Assembly: GCF_014898815.1 (NCBI RefSeq)
Contig: NW_026515514.1
Span: forward strand, 310,001 to 374,000
Reading direction: 5' to 3'
Length of the DNA: 64,000 nucleotides
DNA from: Panonychus citri
Lineage: Eukaryota; Arthropoda; Arachnida; Trombidiformes; Tetranychidae
The translations under genes were made by a program, and so were the position numbers. Below the pieces are notes generated by a model, which saw only the letters and a list, made by a program, of their open reading frames with translations, was not told where the DNA came from and did not search any database. The first letter of the stretch is position 1, and every line of letters starts with the position of its first letter. This document shows, one piece after another, positions 14,998 through 25,442 of the stretch.

Positions 14998-17900
14998 CAA
15001 GTAACAGAATCACCTACGTGCCGAAAATAATCATTACAATAAGAAAACAACAACAACAACAATAAGGAGGTTCCATCAGATTAGCTTGTTGATTTACATT
15101 AGATTCTAAACAACAGGAAACCTTTTCAATGAAGAAACACCAGAGAGAACGAGAGAGTGAGAGGAGAGAGAGAGAAAAGTAAAGGTAATTGGAGGAAGGG
15201 ATATATAAGTTACCGATAACAAAGAAGAGGCATTAATGAGCAGAGGTAAATGGGAGTGGGAGAGAGAGAGAGAGTGAGAATTAATTGATTGACTTTGAGT
15301 TGAAAGAAATAGTTTCATCCAAAAATGGATTGAAAATGAAATTACAAGATTGGGAACACAACCCACATAAACGAAGCTGTTTAACTTTAGCGTTCATGTT
15401 ACCTGAGTTTCTGTAGTTACATTGATGCTTAATAAAAACATTGTTTATTCTCAACAGAGTTACACTCACTCACTCACAACATTCAAGTTCATTTTGTCTT
15501 GGATTTAAGGTTAATTGATGATGATGATAAACACCTTGTAGTATGAAAAGGCACGAAACCAACACGAAATTTAGGGAAAAATTTCAAGACAATTTAAAAA
15601 AGAAACATCAATTAACGTAAATAGAGATTCAATTAACAATGACATCCAAATAAACAGAAGGATTTAAAAGCCTAAAAGAAATCATCATGTTACCTTGGAT
15701 TGAGAAATTAGTGATCATCATCATCATCATCTTTTTTCTCATTGTTTTTCCAATATTATTATTGAAAAGTCGATCAATAATTTTGCTTGTTCATCCATTT
15801 AGACAATTGTATCAACTATTGGAAAGTTATTTTTAAACTAGATCAACACTCATCATTGAAACATTTCGCTTGTAATTAACTGAATACATTGTAATTGTCT
15901 ATTTAATGAGTTTATTGTCAATTAGAATTAAAATTATTTTTGAATGAGAAGATTAGTAATTATATTTAACTCAGCACACCTTCAGTAACTTAACCCAATT
16001 ATCATGACAATAAGACTAACATATAACCTGAATATTGAATTGAAATTGAAAAGAAAAGAGCTTAGACAGATCAATTCGAGTTCGGGGATTCTACTGGATT
16101 CTTGGAAACATAAACAACAAAAGCTGAACAATTTCGTTACTCAGAAAACTATGTTAACATGCAACAACTAAGATGAGATGAGATGAAACATTTATGACAA
16201 AAAGAATTGACTTATCATCAACAGGAGAAGAGGAGAGGAGAAAAGCGTCACAACATGATGACAAAAAAAAGAAAAAGTCATCATGATGATTGTTAACGAA
16301 TTTCAACGAATAGATGGAAAGAATAGAAAATAATTCCAATCAGTCTAGCATATCGTCGAAATTATCAATTCGCACCAAGGAAAAAAAAGAGCTTACATAT
16401 AAGTAGAAACATAGAGATGAGAAATATCTCAGAACTTATCATGGAAATCAATTAGATAGAAAGTAACAATTTTTGAGAATAATTAATCAATAACTAAATG
16501 AGAACATATTTAAATCTAAACAATTGATATTTACACGATTCTGTTAAAAAAGACGTTCGAGTTTTAGTGGGAAAAGGATTACATGTTGTTCGCGTTGAAA
16601 ATTGTTAAAACAATTAAATGAATGTTCAATTGTGATTCCAGCTCATGAGAAAATCAAGGTTTTCGCTGTTTGATAACAAGGCGAAGACAAAAAGACAATA
16701 AATGTAGGAAAAAAAAAGAATTAGGTAAAACAAAGATGATTCAATAGAGACCAAGGTTTTCGAAGCTCATCAATCGATTTAAAAGTTTCGAAACGAATCA
16801 ACAAACAGTTCTAAAAGATAAGTAGAAACGCCTAATGTTCAGGAAAATAACGGAAAATGAGTTATAATAATTGTAATCTTCATCATGATAACTATTAGAA
16901 TCAACAATCAATAAACAATATGATTAATAAACAATCATTTGGCTTAAAGTAAATTGTTATTGTTTTTAAATATCATCCATGAAAATGCATTAATCAGATC
17001 AACTGTTTAAGGTCAATAACAATCAAAGAGTAAATCATTTAATGATTTATGGCTACAGAACAGACTAATTATGATTTTAATTGATGTAAACTAATCAACA
17101 ATCAAAAAAAAAAATGGTTACTATTTTTAATTTAACGTAAAGAAATAAAAAAACTGTTTCAACAATTAACAATTAACATTTAAATTAACTCAATTGGAGG
17201 TAAAATTTTGGTTAAAAAAATATACACAAATGTCATGTTCAGGTTATATGATATTTTCAGTAAACTAAACATGATAAAATTAAAGCAAATGTAATAATCA
17301 AAATTAATTGCTGTAAGTTTGATATCTATCAACAGAAAAAAAAATGATTCTAATTGTCATTAATTATCATTATTATGGTGAAATAATTACAAGTTAATTA
17401 CTGAAAGAAAAACAAATATAAATCTGATCAACTTCATGTCTTCATATTGATCAAAAATTCAACATGATAGTAAATCAAACACCAACAACTGATTGTAATA
17501 ACAATCAACATGATAGAGAGAGAGAGAGAGAGAAATATTAATCAGATACAATTTAACATTCTATCAAATGAAAAAGTTTTACTGATTGAAAACCATAGAA
17601 ATTGATTAAAAATCTAACGAAACAAAGTAAATATTCATTTACCGATTAACTGAATCAATAATAATTAAGGTGTAAGTTGAAAATCTTTACAACGGTTAAT
17701 TAAATCAGAGAAATACCTGTATATACACAAAAGATAAACAATATAATAATAATCATGGAAAAGTGAACTGAGAAATTATTATTCACGATTAGATTGAAAT
17801 TGATAATTACTATTTTGATATAATAACTACAATGAATCAAACGGGTTTTGTCTGGAAAAGGTCATTTGCCCTGAATTAGGAAGTTCATACATCATGTTAC

Positions 17901-20900
17901 CTGATTGAATAGAAAATTTTAATAACTTGGTGAATAAAGTTTTCCATCAACATATTAATCAACAACGAAACCGTTCAGAATTTAGACTCATTCTTTTGCT
18001 TGTGTTTCTCTCTTTGTTTTGTTTTTCGCAATATATATCAACATTATCATCGTCATGATAAAGATATTATATTATATTCATCATGACGAATCAAACTTGA
18101 AGGAAGAGACAAAGCTAAACTATTATTATTACTATTGGATGGAAATGTGAATAGTCATCATTTACAATTGAAACAATTGAGAAAACGTACCGGTTCCTTT
18201 TTCTCATTACGAGTGACCGTTGTGGTCTTACGGACAACTCGCTTAGTATGAACTGTTTTAAGGCCACTTCGATTTTTTTGACTTCGAAAAAATTCACGTG
18301 ATTCTTGTGATGCTGAAGCCAAATGAGTTTTTGTCTGATAATCAACATGCATCGCTGAACTGGAAATATCCTCTCCAGTGGTAATCATATCATTACCATT
18401 AACATCAGCCATGTTATCAATATCATCAGAATTACGAGAACCTTTGACAAAAAGTCTTGGACCTTTAATGAAACTATACATGATTATATAGTTTTATCAA
18501 CTCAATTTACGATGAAATGATGAAAATTTAGTAATTGTAATAGTAGTAGTAGTAGTGGTGGTGGTGGTGGTAGTATTTAAAAGGTAAAAAGGTAAGTAGT
18601 AAATCCAAATAAAAACAAAGGTGAAATCACCAAACAAAAAGTCACAGAAACAAAAAGAGGAACCAAATCACAAAGAAAATAAGAAACTATTGTTGATCAA
18701 TTGCCAATAGAGCAAAAATAAATCTTGTTTCCTTAGATTAGGAATCAGCTGATGTTGATGATGGCACAAAAATTGAAATAGTGAAAGAGTTAAACAAAAA
18801 CAATAGAAAAGGTTAGAAAAAAGGTAAACAATTAGATTAACTTGGCAATATAAGTAAACCTGAGCAAAGATAAATCACTAAAGTTGTAAATGATTATGAA
18901 TCAAGAGTAATGTTGATGAATTGAAGAAACAAAATTCACAAATTGATTGAATTTAAAATCATCACAAATTAATCAACACAAATCAAAGGTATGGGAGAAA
19001 GTGAAGTGAGAGAAGAAGAAGAAGACGATAATGATGAGAAATTCATTTTACTTTCTCTCTTTTTCTTCTCCATCCTTCTTCTTTTTCATCATCATCTTTT
19101 CATCGCCTCCACAGGTAAATCAGAAGAGAAAAAAACAAAAATAATAATAAGAATATTTTTCTCTCTCTCTTTTTTTAAGGTTGATTGTTGAGTTGTTATT
19201 ACTCTGAATTGATGTGTGGTTGTGTCAGTGAAGGAGATGATGAGGAGGTAAAAAAAGCGAGAGCGATAGATGAATGAAAACGTAAACACGTACACAACCA
19301 CGAGAAATGATTTGTTTTCAATCAACAACAACAAAGCCTGAGAGAGAGAGAGAGAGGGAGAGAGAGTTAGATAAGAGAGTAGGTTGATAGAGTATGGAAG
19401 TTAAGAAATCGGTTATACTTAGAAAGACAAGAAAATATTATTCAAGGAAAAGATTGAATTTTTTAGGGGTTAAGGATGATAATTTTATCACAAGGATGTT
19501 TATTATCCCAAGGATGATGTGGAGGATGGGGAAGAGAGAGAGAGAGAGAGAAAATAAGAGAGTAATAGAAATGGAAGGTAGTAGGATGATCAGAGGTTAG
19601 AAGATGAGATGATGATGAAGATGATGAAGATAGAAGATGAACAAGAGGGAGAAGACCTCAAGGTATCGGTGATATTATTTCAACAGAAGAAAAAGAGACA
19701 AACAATAACAAGAGAAGAAGAAAAAACTTCCAATGGAATTTCAACATTAACCTTTCTTTCTTCTTTCTTTACTCTCACATAACAAAACCTAAAATCTTCT
19801 CACTCAACCAGTCTCTCTCTCTCTCTCTCCAGGTAAGATGAGGTATTCTCACTCTCAGGTAACCTTCTCTCTCTCTTTCTTTTTCCCTTTCTTTCTTCCT
19901 CTTTCCCTCCTTTTTTGTTCCCTTTTAAGGAACCAGATAGAAAGAGAGAGAAAGTTGGTTAACATTGACGCCCATTAAACTCTCCTCTGGTGTTTCTTTA
20001 ACTTCATCAAGTTACAGAATAATTTGTATATAAATACAAATGTAAATACAGAAATGATGCTCATTACGATTTCCGTTTGTAAATATGATACGTGGTTTCG
20101 ATAACATATAATATTGATTAACAATTATTCAATCTCAATATTCAATTGTGATTAGATTGAAATTGTTTGTCTGTAAATCATTTGAAACCCAAAACTTTAC
20201 GGGAAAAAGATGTGCTGCCATCTTTGCTTATCTTCATTGGGGTAAAATGGAGAACATGAAAAAAGAAAAAGAACTGAGAGAGTGAGAGAGATAAAAAAGA
20301 ACAGAATAGAAAAATAATATCAAATGAAATAAAAATGTCATCAAATGATTAGTCATGATGATAGGAACGAGAAAAAAAAATGAGAGAAAAAAGAAATTAT
20401 AACAACCTAAGCAATAAATAATAACCATTTCAGATTCAAACTCTCATCCCATGTACTCCAAATATTAGTCACTCACAATGAGAGAGTAAAGTGATTGTGA
20501 GAGAGAAAAAAAGTTGTAAATGTTGAAAGTGGCGCTTTAACCTAGAAAATGGGAACAGATGAAATTGTTTAGTTTTGTCATGTTTACCTGGTAATGAAGG
20601 ATAATGGTCCAAATTAGTCCTAATGTTAATTTCTGATTAGAATCGACGATATCATCTGGACGAATGTTGACAAGTTTAATTCGACGTCGTTTGAGAAAAT
20701 CTAATGCATTTTGAACATTTTGTAACATGTGAACACGCATTCGTCCTCTTTCACGGGGTAATACTTTTTGAGACAATACTTCTAATAGAGATACAAGGTT
20801 TTCGCCATCACGGAGATCTTCAAATAAATCGATAACCCGACGATTTGCTTTGATAAGATGTTTGTTAACCCATTTGGTGAATGTTTTCTTTTGAATTTCA

Positions 20901-20943
20901 TCTCTTTCATCTGTGGGTGAGTGAGTGTATATGTGGGGGTTTT

Positions 20944-20975
<32 letters not shown>

Positions 20976-21335
20976 AAAGAAAAGAAAAAAAACCGGAGGA
21001 TTGGATTAGAGACACGGAGATACTTTGAAAGGTCTTGAAAATTTGAGAGGAAAAGGAGATTAAGATTAAGAGAGACTTTGGTATTTACCTGCAATCCTAA
21101 GAACTGCTCTGTCAACGGGATCTAATCGTAACATGAAGAGAGGTTTAGTCTTGGTCCATTCAATGAGGCTTGAACACCTTTCTGGTATGTCATCAATAGA
21201 ATGGATTCCTAACTCTTGATACCAGGAGTCGAATTCACATGAGACTCTTGATGGTGGGCGGGTTGGTGATGGTGATGGTGAATGAGATCGAGATAACATT
21301 GATAAGAGATGATGATGGGGGGTGTAACTGTACAT
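4356..21335 (-). CDS. shot: Spectraplakin (short stop / MACF1-dystonin family), plakin-less form
   Basis: Cross-links F-actin to microtubules in the cytoplasm. Exons on the minus strand: 21335-21089, 20910-20588, 11302-5915, 5813-5696, 5332-5193, 4493-4356, with a possible extra exon 4772-4687. The joins give about 2117 residues; MACF1 and Shot long forms exceed 5000. CH1 lies at about residues 83-190 (ADERD...KKTFTKW) and CH2 at about 195-310. Spectrin repeats follow to about 1750, then two EF-hand loops (DKDNDGKVTQED, DRNSDGFIDHKE) near 1890-1935. The GAS2 domain is near 1965-2040 and includes MVRVGGGW and KNDPCR. The tail carries an SRPGSR motif. After CH2 (PEPPERNPYLD) the frame goes directly into repeats of the type seen at the C-terminal end of MACF1; no plakin domain is present. 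The start is the first Met of the 21335 exon, 34 nt after a small upstream ORF. The C-terminal repeats, EF-hands and GAS2 are highly conserved, so the family call is firm. Whether this is the only shot copy is unknown. Confidence 0.93.
4687..4772 (-). CDS. shot: Possible alternative C-terminal exon of shot
   Basis: An open stretch reading RGISVFPEYYRP... to PIMSL ends at a good donor (GTAACT) in phase 0, which joins cleanly to the last exon (IREKTEL). Its best acceptor (CTTCCAG) needs a phase-1 upstream donor. That works only if the previous exon ends at 5189 (donor GTAATC) rather than at 5193 (donor GTTTGT). Skipping it gives ITK-IREKTE, close to what I recall of fly Shot. It is therefore probably a cassette exon, with the splice choice unresolved. 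Confidence 0.4.
7980..10545 (-). repeat. shot: In-frame tandem duplication of a 426-codon spectrin-repeat block in shot
   Basis: Inside the giant exon, a block beginning at IDWL[NS]KSE[KR]RL and LPIPTDQELIRQR occurs twice in tandem. The same site lies at 10501 and at 9223, an offset of 1278 nt (exactly 426 codons, no frame disruption). Protein copies correspond to about residues 444-869 and 870-1295. Some stretches are identical at DNA level; for example about 70 bases encoding GWISRANKRFEKIAK match perfectly at about 8390-8455 and 9660-9728. Elsewhere most changes are silent or conservative. Each block would be about four spectrin repeats. Confidence 0.9.
14143..14292 (-). CDS. shot: Candidate 50-codon internal exon of shot (CH1-CH2 intron)
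   Basis: A stop-free stretch of exactly 150 nt bounded by an acceptor (CTTTAG) and a donor (GTATAA). It starts and ends in phase 0 and reads LYPSIQRYRRLSLDANLV... to KHGRHSFST. The phase matches the downstream CH2 exon (11302, phase 0) and the candidate first exon at 18481-18191. I do not recognise the peptide. A basic, serine-rich linker in an alternative isoform is the likely role. No transcript evidence is available. Confidence 0.5.
18191..18481 (-). CDS. shot: Candidate alternative first exon of shot (CH2-only isoform)
   Basis: An ATG at 18481 opens 97 codons (MYSFIKGPRLFV... to TVTRNEKKEP) ending at a strong donor GTACGT in phase 0. It lies between the CH1 and CH2 exons on the same strand. 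The phase allows direct joining to the CH2 exon (ISDIIQ) or through the 14143-14292 exon. The peptide is polar, with a basic RVVRKTTTVTR patch and no CH1. Fly Shot and vertebrate dystonin are known to have promoters giving forms that lack CH1, which bind actin weakly. This exon fits that arrangement by position. The isoform assignment is inference. Confidence 0.55.
20948..20971 (+). repeat. (GA)n microsatellite beside the shot CH1 exon
   Basis: About 12 GA units in the 178-bp intron between the two CH1-coding exons, followed by A-rich sequence. On the coding strand it is a (CT)n run in the polypyrimidine zone before the acceptor at 20911. Confidence 0.9.
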
Positions 21336-21368
21336 TAGACTAGATGATAATTCATTATTTGGTGATAA

Positions 21369-21485
21369 TTAGAGTGAAGCGGATCCGGGTAACATAATCG
21401 GATTCGAATGACAACAAACAGCTACTAAAGAATCACTTCTACTACTGTTGATACAATTAGAACCATAATTAGAACCAATCATCAT
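21369..21485 (-). CDS. Upstream ORF (38 codons) before the shot start
   Basis: On the minus strand two adjacent ATGs open a 38-residue frame (MMIGSNYGSN...), ending with TAA 33 nt before the shot ATG. If the 5' leader is unspliced here, ribosomes would meet this frame first and shot translation would need reinitiation or leaky scanning. It could equally be part of an unrecognised upstream coding exon. There is no homology support. Confidence 0.25.
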   Translation of the reverse strand: MMIGSNYGSNCINSSRSDSLVAVCCHSNPIMLPGSASL

Positions 21486-22430
21486 TTTTGTTTTCAATTG
21501 TTCGCCTCAATTTTTCAGTTGTAATCGCTTGTTGGCAGAGATTTTCTTGCTTTTCTAAATATACAAATATAAATAATTCTCTTCTCTATTTTCAATTATA
21601 CAAAATCACAGGTAATTCACAAATTAAATAAAATATTAATTAAGCACAAACAAAAATTAATTCTACATGAGATCAAAATATCACCTTTGAAAGATCATTT
21701 TCTCTCTCTCTCTTTCTCTCTCCCTCTTCCTCTCTCTCTCTCTCTCTCTTTCTCTCTCTTACTTCACCTCAAAACTGAGTAGATGATGATGATGATGATG
21801 AAAAAAGAGTCAGAAAGAGAGAGAAAGAAAGAAAAGAAAGAGATGAGGGAGAGAGAAAGAGAGTAAGGAAAAAAGTAGAGAAAAAGAAAGAGAAGATGAT
21901 AAAAGGGAAAGACGGAAGAGTAATGATAACAATGGGAGAAGAAGGAGGGAGGAGGGGAAAAAGAAAAGGGGATCTGACAAATGGTGAAAATAAGAGCAGC
22001 TGATTAAGCGCCATTTTCGAATGAATATTTAATTCGAAATTTTTTTCTTCTTTTGTTAGAAAATTTAATTACTATTGAAATAATTGAGAATTAAATGAAA
22101 ATGTGTAAACAATTTGCATTTGCAAATCGTGAACATGATTAAATTATAATTAACCATGAAAATTGAATTTACCCTCAGGCTTTTCATTAATTGAATGATG
22201 AAAAGTTGATCACTTAATCAATAGAAACTGGTGACATCTTTTATCGTATCAATTAAATAAATTGTCGAGTTTTAATTTTTCAAAATTTAATTGTTTAAAC
22301 TAATTTTTATTTCTTTTCAATTCATTGAGTTTATTTATGTTTACTGATTTATTGTTAGAAAGTTTTTGATTACAGTTATTGATGGTTAATTGATTTTATG
22401 GTTTACTTTTAATTGGATTAATGGTAATTT

Positions 22431-22896
22431 AAAGAGACCACACAACAATTAGTTAATTGTTGTTGGTATTGAAACTTTAATAGACTCTAGTTTATCAAAT
22501 GGTTGCGGTTAATTTTATAACGTTCATTAATTTACAATTAACAATTGATTATAATTATGATCAGGTTAAAACAATTAGTTCTTCCTCAATTAGAATCACA
22601 TTAAGTAAACATTTTCATTTTATCGATGATTATTAATTACAATTTAAAGAAGATGATGATTTACTAATTATCTGCTTCCATGTAACTTAAAACTCACATT
22701 CATTTGATTTTATTATTGTTGGAATTATAGTTAATTGTTAATTGATTACTTGATTAATTGAAATAATTGATTATCAGATTGCAAAGAAAATGATTGTTGA
22801 TTAACTTTACTTATTATTATCGATTTTCCAATTTGATTTCCAATCATTTTTGGCTTAATTGCTGCTCGATATCGAGGCGATGTAACATTAATTGTT
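22431..22896 (-). pseudogene. Duplicated 3' fragment of the DEG/ENaC-like gene
   Basis: The segment 22504-22896 matches 29201-29593 without gaps over 393 bases (constant offset 6697). I see only two mismatches, both near the left end. It contains the last ~50 codons, the stop and the 3' flank of the DEG/ENaC-like gene, in the same orientation. Weaker similarity with indels extends left to the shared AAAGAGACCACACAACAATT at 22431 and 29071. At the right end similarity stops abruptly at ATTGTT. No transmembrane or extracellular part is present, so it cannot encode a channel. Confidence 0.9.
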
Positions 22897-23932
22897 AGGG
22901 TTAAAATTTAATTAATTGTTTGACTCAATTCACTCCAAATGATTGTAACTATTTCTAATCGAGAAGAAAAATTAAAACCGAAAAGTTATCGAAATGTCAT
23001 TTGAGGTCTTCTTTAAATCTCCAAGATAATCAAGCCGAACGATTGTTAATTAAACCGATAGTTAATTAAATTCTTTGATTTCTTAAAACCAAGAGTATAA
23101 ATGTCTATCTCTCTAACGTTATTATTGGTCGACTTTAATTTTCAATTTTCGAGCCAAAAATTAACTACTTTCCCTTGAGTTACTCAATAGTTAACATTGA
23201 TTCTGAGATTATTTCAATAACAATTAGTTAATTGTCTTCTCAGAGTCACTAATTCAATAGTAAATCAAAGCTATTCTATTGAATTAGAACAATTGTGAAA
23301 TTCTATTGATTCAAACTAATGGCCCATTAGGATTTCAATTGACCTGTTCGAGGAAATGTTGGAGTTTCGAACACAAACCAAGGCGATGATTAAACCCAAG
23401 AATCAAAATCAAAATCGAAATCATTTAATCAAAAAAAAATCTGAGAGTAAAATCTATTAACCATCAAGATAATTTTCGTTTAAAAATATAATACGAAAAG
23501 AATCAAACGCGTAAAGAATAAGAAAAAAATAAGAGAAATGAAAATTTAGAATCAGAAAAAGTGGTAATATAAAAAATGGAAAAAAAGTCAATCGTTAATT
23601 GTGATTCTTTTGGTAACAATTAAAAAAAAAATGAAAAGAAAATCGAATAGTCGAAATATCGACCAACAGGTGGAAGCACTGAAATTGTGAATTTCGCGGG
23701 AGGAGTTTGAGTTTGAATTCTGACATTGGCTCAGTTAGAATTGGATTAGTCTCTAGTTAACATTTCGTTTCTCTTTTCTCTTGCGTTTGTTTGTGTTCGT
23801 TTCTTTTTGTTTTGTTAACGTGAGACTTTTTTGTTTCTAATTTTGATATAAATAAGTAAATAGATAAGAAGTTCTAAAGTCTTGATTTCTTTTTGTATGA
23901 TTATCATTAGTATTGTGCCTTATCTGTAAGTT

Positions 23933-24573
23933 ATGTGGGCCCATGGAATTAATATCGATTCTCGGACCCATGAAGGAAATTACGTTTGGTCGTTAAGCTC
24001 AGCGGCCTCAAATGTTGTTCCAGGAGCTTCTCATTTCCCATACCATGGATTTTATTCACCATTTCATCCTCCTGGTGCTGTTGATTTCCATTGTCATCCA
24101 ACATGTGATGCCTCAAGTGCAGCTTCACTTGCGACAAGTTATGCCTTAGAAAGTGGAGGTGGTGGAGGTCGTAAACGAGCACTTTCACCAGGATCAGATA
24201 ATTTTGACATAAATTCTCTAATAAGATGTTCACCAAATTCACTTCTTTCACTTGTCAATGGATCTCGTTCAAGAGCGAGTGGTGGTTCTTACGGTCATTT
24301 ATCAGCAAGTAAGTAGATCAACAAATTACCTATTCTCTTATTAATCTCTTTGTATAAATCCATGTACTGTATGTGTGTGTGTGTGTGTCTGTGTGTGTAT
24401 TTTGTTTAAGAAGATGAAAATTTAGTGACTGTGATTAGTTTAACATGGATAATCCGATCCTCCTGCTTGACTGCGATTTAGTCTTTAATCCTTCATTAGG
24501 TATTTTTGTTGAATAGTTTAGAGAGAAAATTTTGTTAAATAATTGAGGTTGAACAGAGAGAGAGAGAGACAGA

Positions 24574-24625
<52 letters not shown>

Positions 24626-25407
24626 GAGACAAGAAAGAGAAGAAGAAAAAATTGAACAAAGAGATTGAGAGAAAAAAAAGGAGGCGAGGCGAAAGAAGAT
24701 TAAGATGTTGAAGAAGAAGATGAAGATGAAGAAGTGAAGTTACAGAGTGAAAGATGAGCAAAGATGAAGATGAAGATGTAGTGAAGAAAAATGCTGTCAC
24801 GATGGAGAATCGGCAACTTTTTTTTCCATTTTTCTCTCTTCTCTCCATCGCTCTCCCTCCTCTCTTTTTCTTACATCTTCATTAACCTATACCAGGTTAT
24901 TTATTTTTATATAGACTTAATTTTCAACCGAATGTTTATTATTTCGGTATTATTATAGGTTAGAAGATAATGAAGATGTAAGAAGGAAAAGAGAAGAGAA
25001 AAAAAAGAGGATAAGAGAAAAAGAGAGAGAGAGAAAAGTTGCCGATTCTCCATCGTGACAGCATTTTTCTTCTCTCTCTCTCTTTCTACATCTTCATCTT
25101 TCTTGTTCATCCTCTTGCTCATCTTTCACTCTGTAACTTCACTTCTTCATCTTCTTCAACATCTTAATCTTCTTTCGCCTCGCCTTCTTTTTTCTCTTAA
25201 TTTTCTTTTTTTCTCTCTCTCTCTCTCCATCTCTTTGTTCAATTTTTCTTCTCTTTTTTTCTTCTTTCTGTAAACTCATTTATTTAACACAGTTTGTACT
25301 CTCTATTCAAGTAAAAACAGCTAATGAATTGCACAAAAATTTTTATTTTGCACCATTAATTTTAAATAAAAGATCAATGATAAATCGTTATTGTTGTTTA
25401 CAAACAA

Positions 25408-25442
<35 letters not shown>

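Larger units (their letters stand above)
11303..20587 (-). other. shot: Large CH1-CH2 intron of shot
   Basis: About 9.3 kb between the CH1 exon and the giant exon. Apart from the two candidate alternative exons it holds AT-rich DNA and many microsatellites: (CT)n at about 14703-14730, (GA)n at about 14972-14998, 17514-17533 and 19338-19365, and (TAG/TGG)n at about 18541-18572. Other open frames here are low-complexity shadows of those repeats. A promoter for the shorter isoform would be expected upstream (right) of 18481. Confidence 0.6.
21336..23932. other. Divergent intergenic region between shot and ci
   Basis: Shared 5' region of shot (-) and ci (+), about 2.6 kb. It holds CT/GA-rich tracts at about 21700-21960, a duplicated fragment of the downstream DEG/ENaC gene at 22431-22896, and a possible initiator (TCAGT) near 23730. 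The open frame on the minus strand around 21769-22014 is a product of the purine-rich tract. Confidence 0.6.

Noticed and set aside
21769..22014. 81-codon minus-strand frame upstream of shot
   Set aside because: Translation of a purine-rich tract (Phe, Leu, Ser and Pro only); no conservation or splice signals.
24555..24624. CRISPR-like regular repeats
   Set aside because: Uniform dinucleotide repeats with no spacers in an intron-bearing animal genome.
24435..25273. Open frames in the ci intron on both strands
   Set aside because: Ser/Leu/Phe-rich translations of CT and GA tracts in the two arms of the inverted repeat; not coding.
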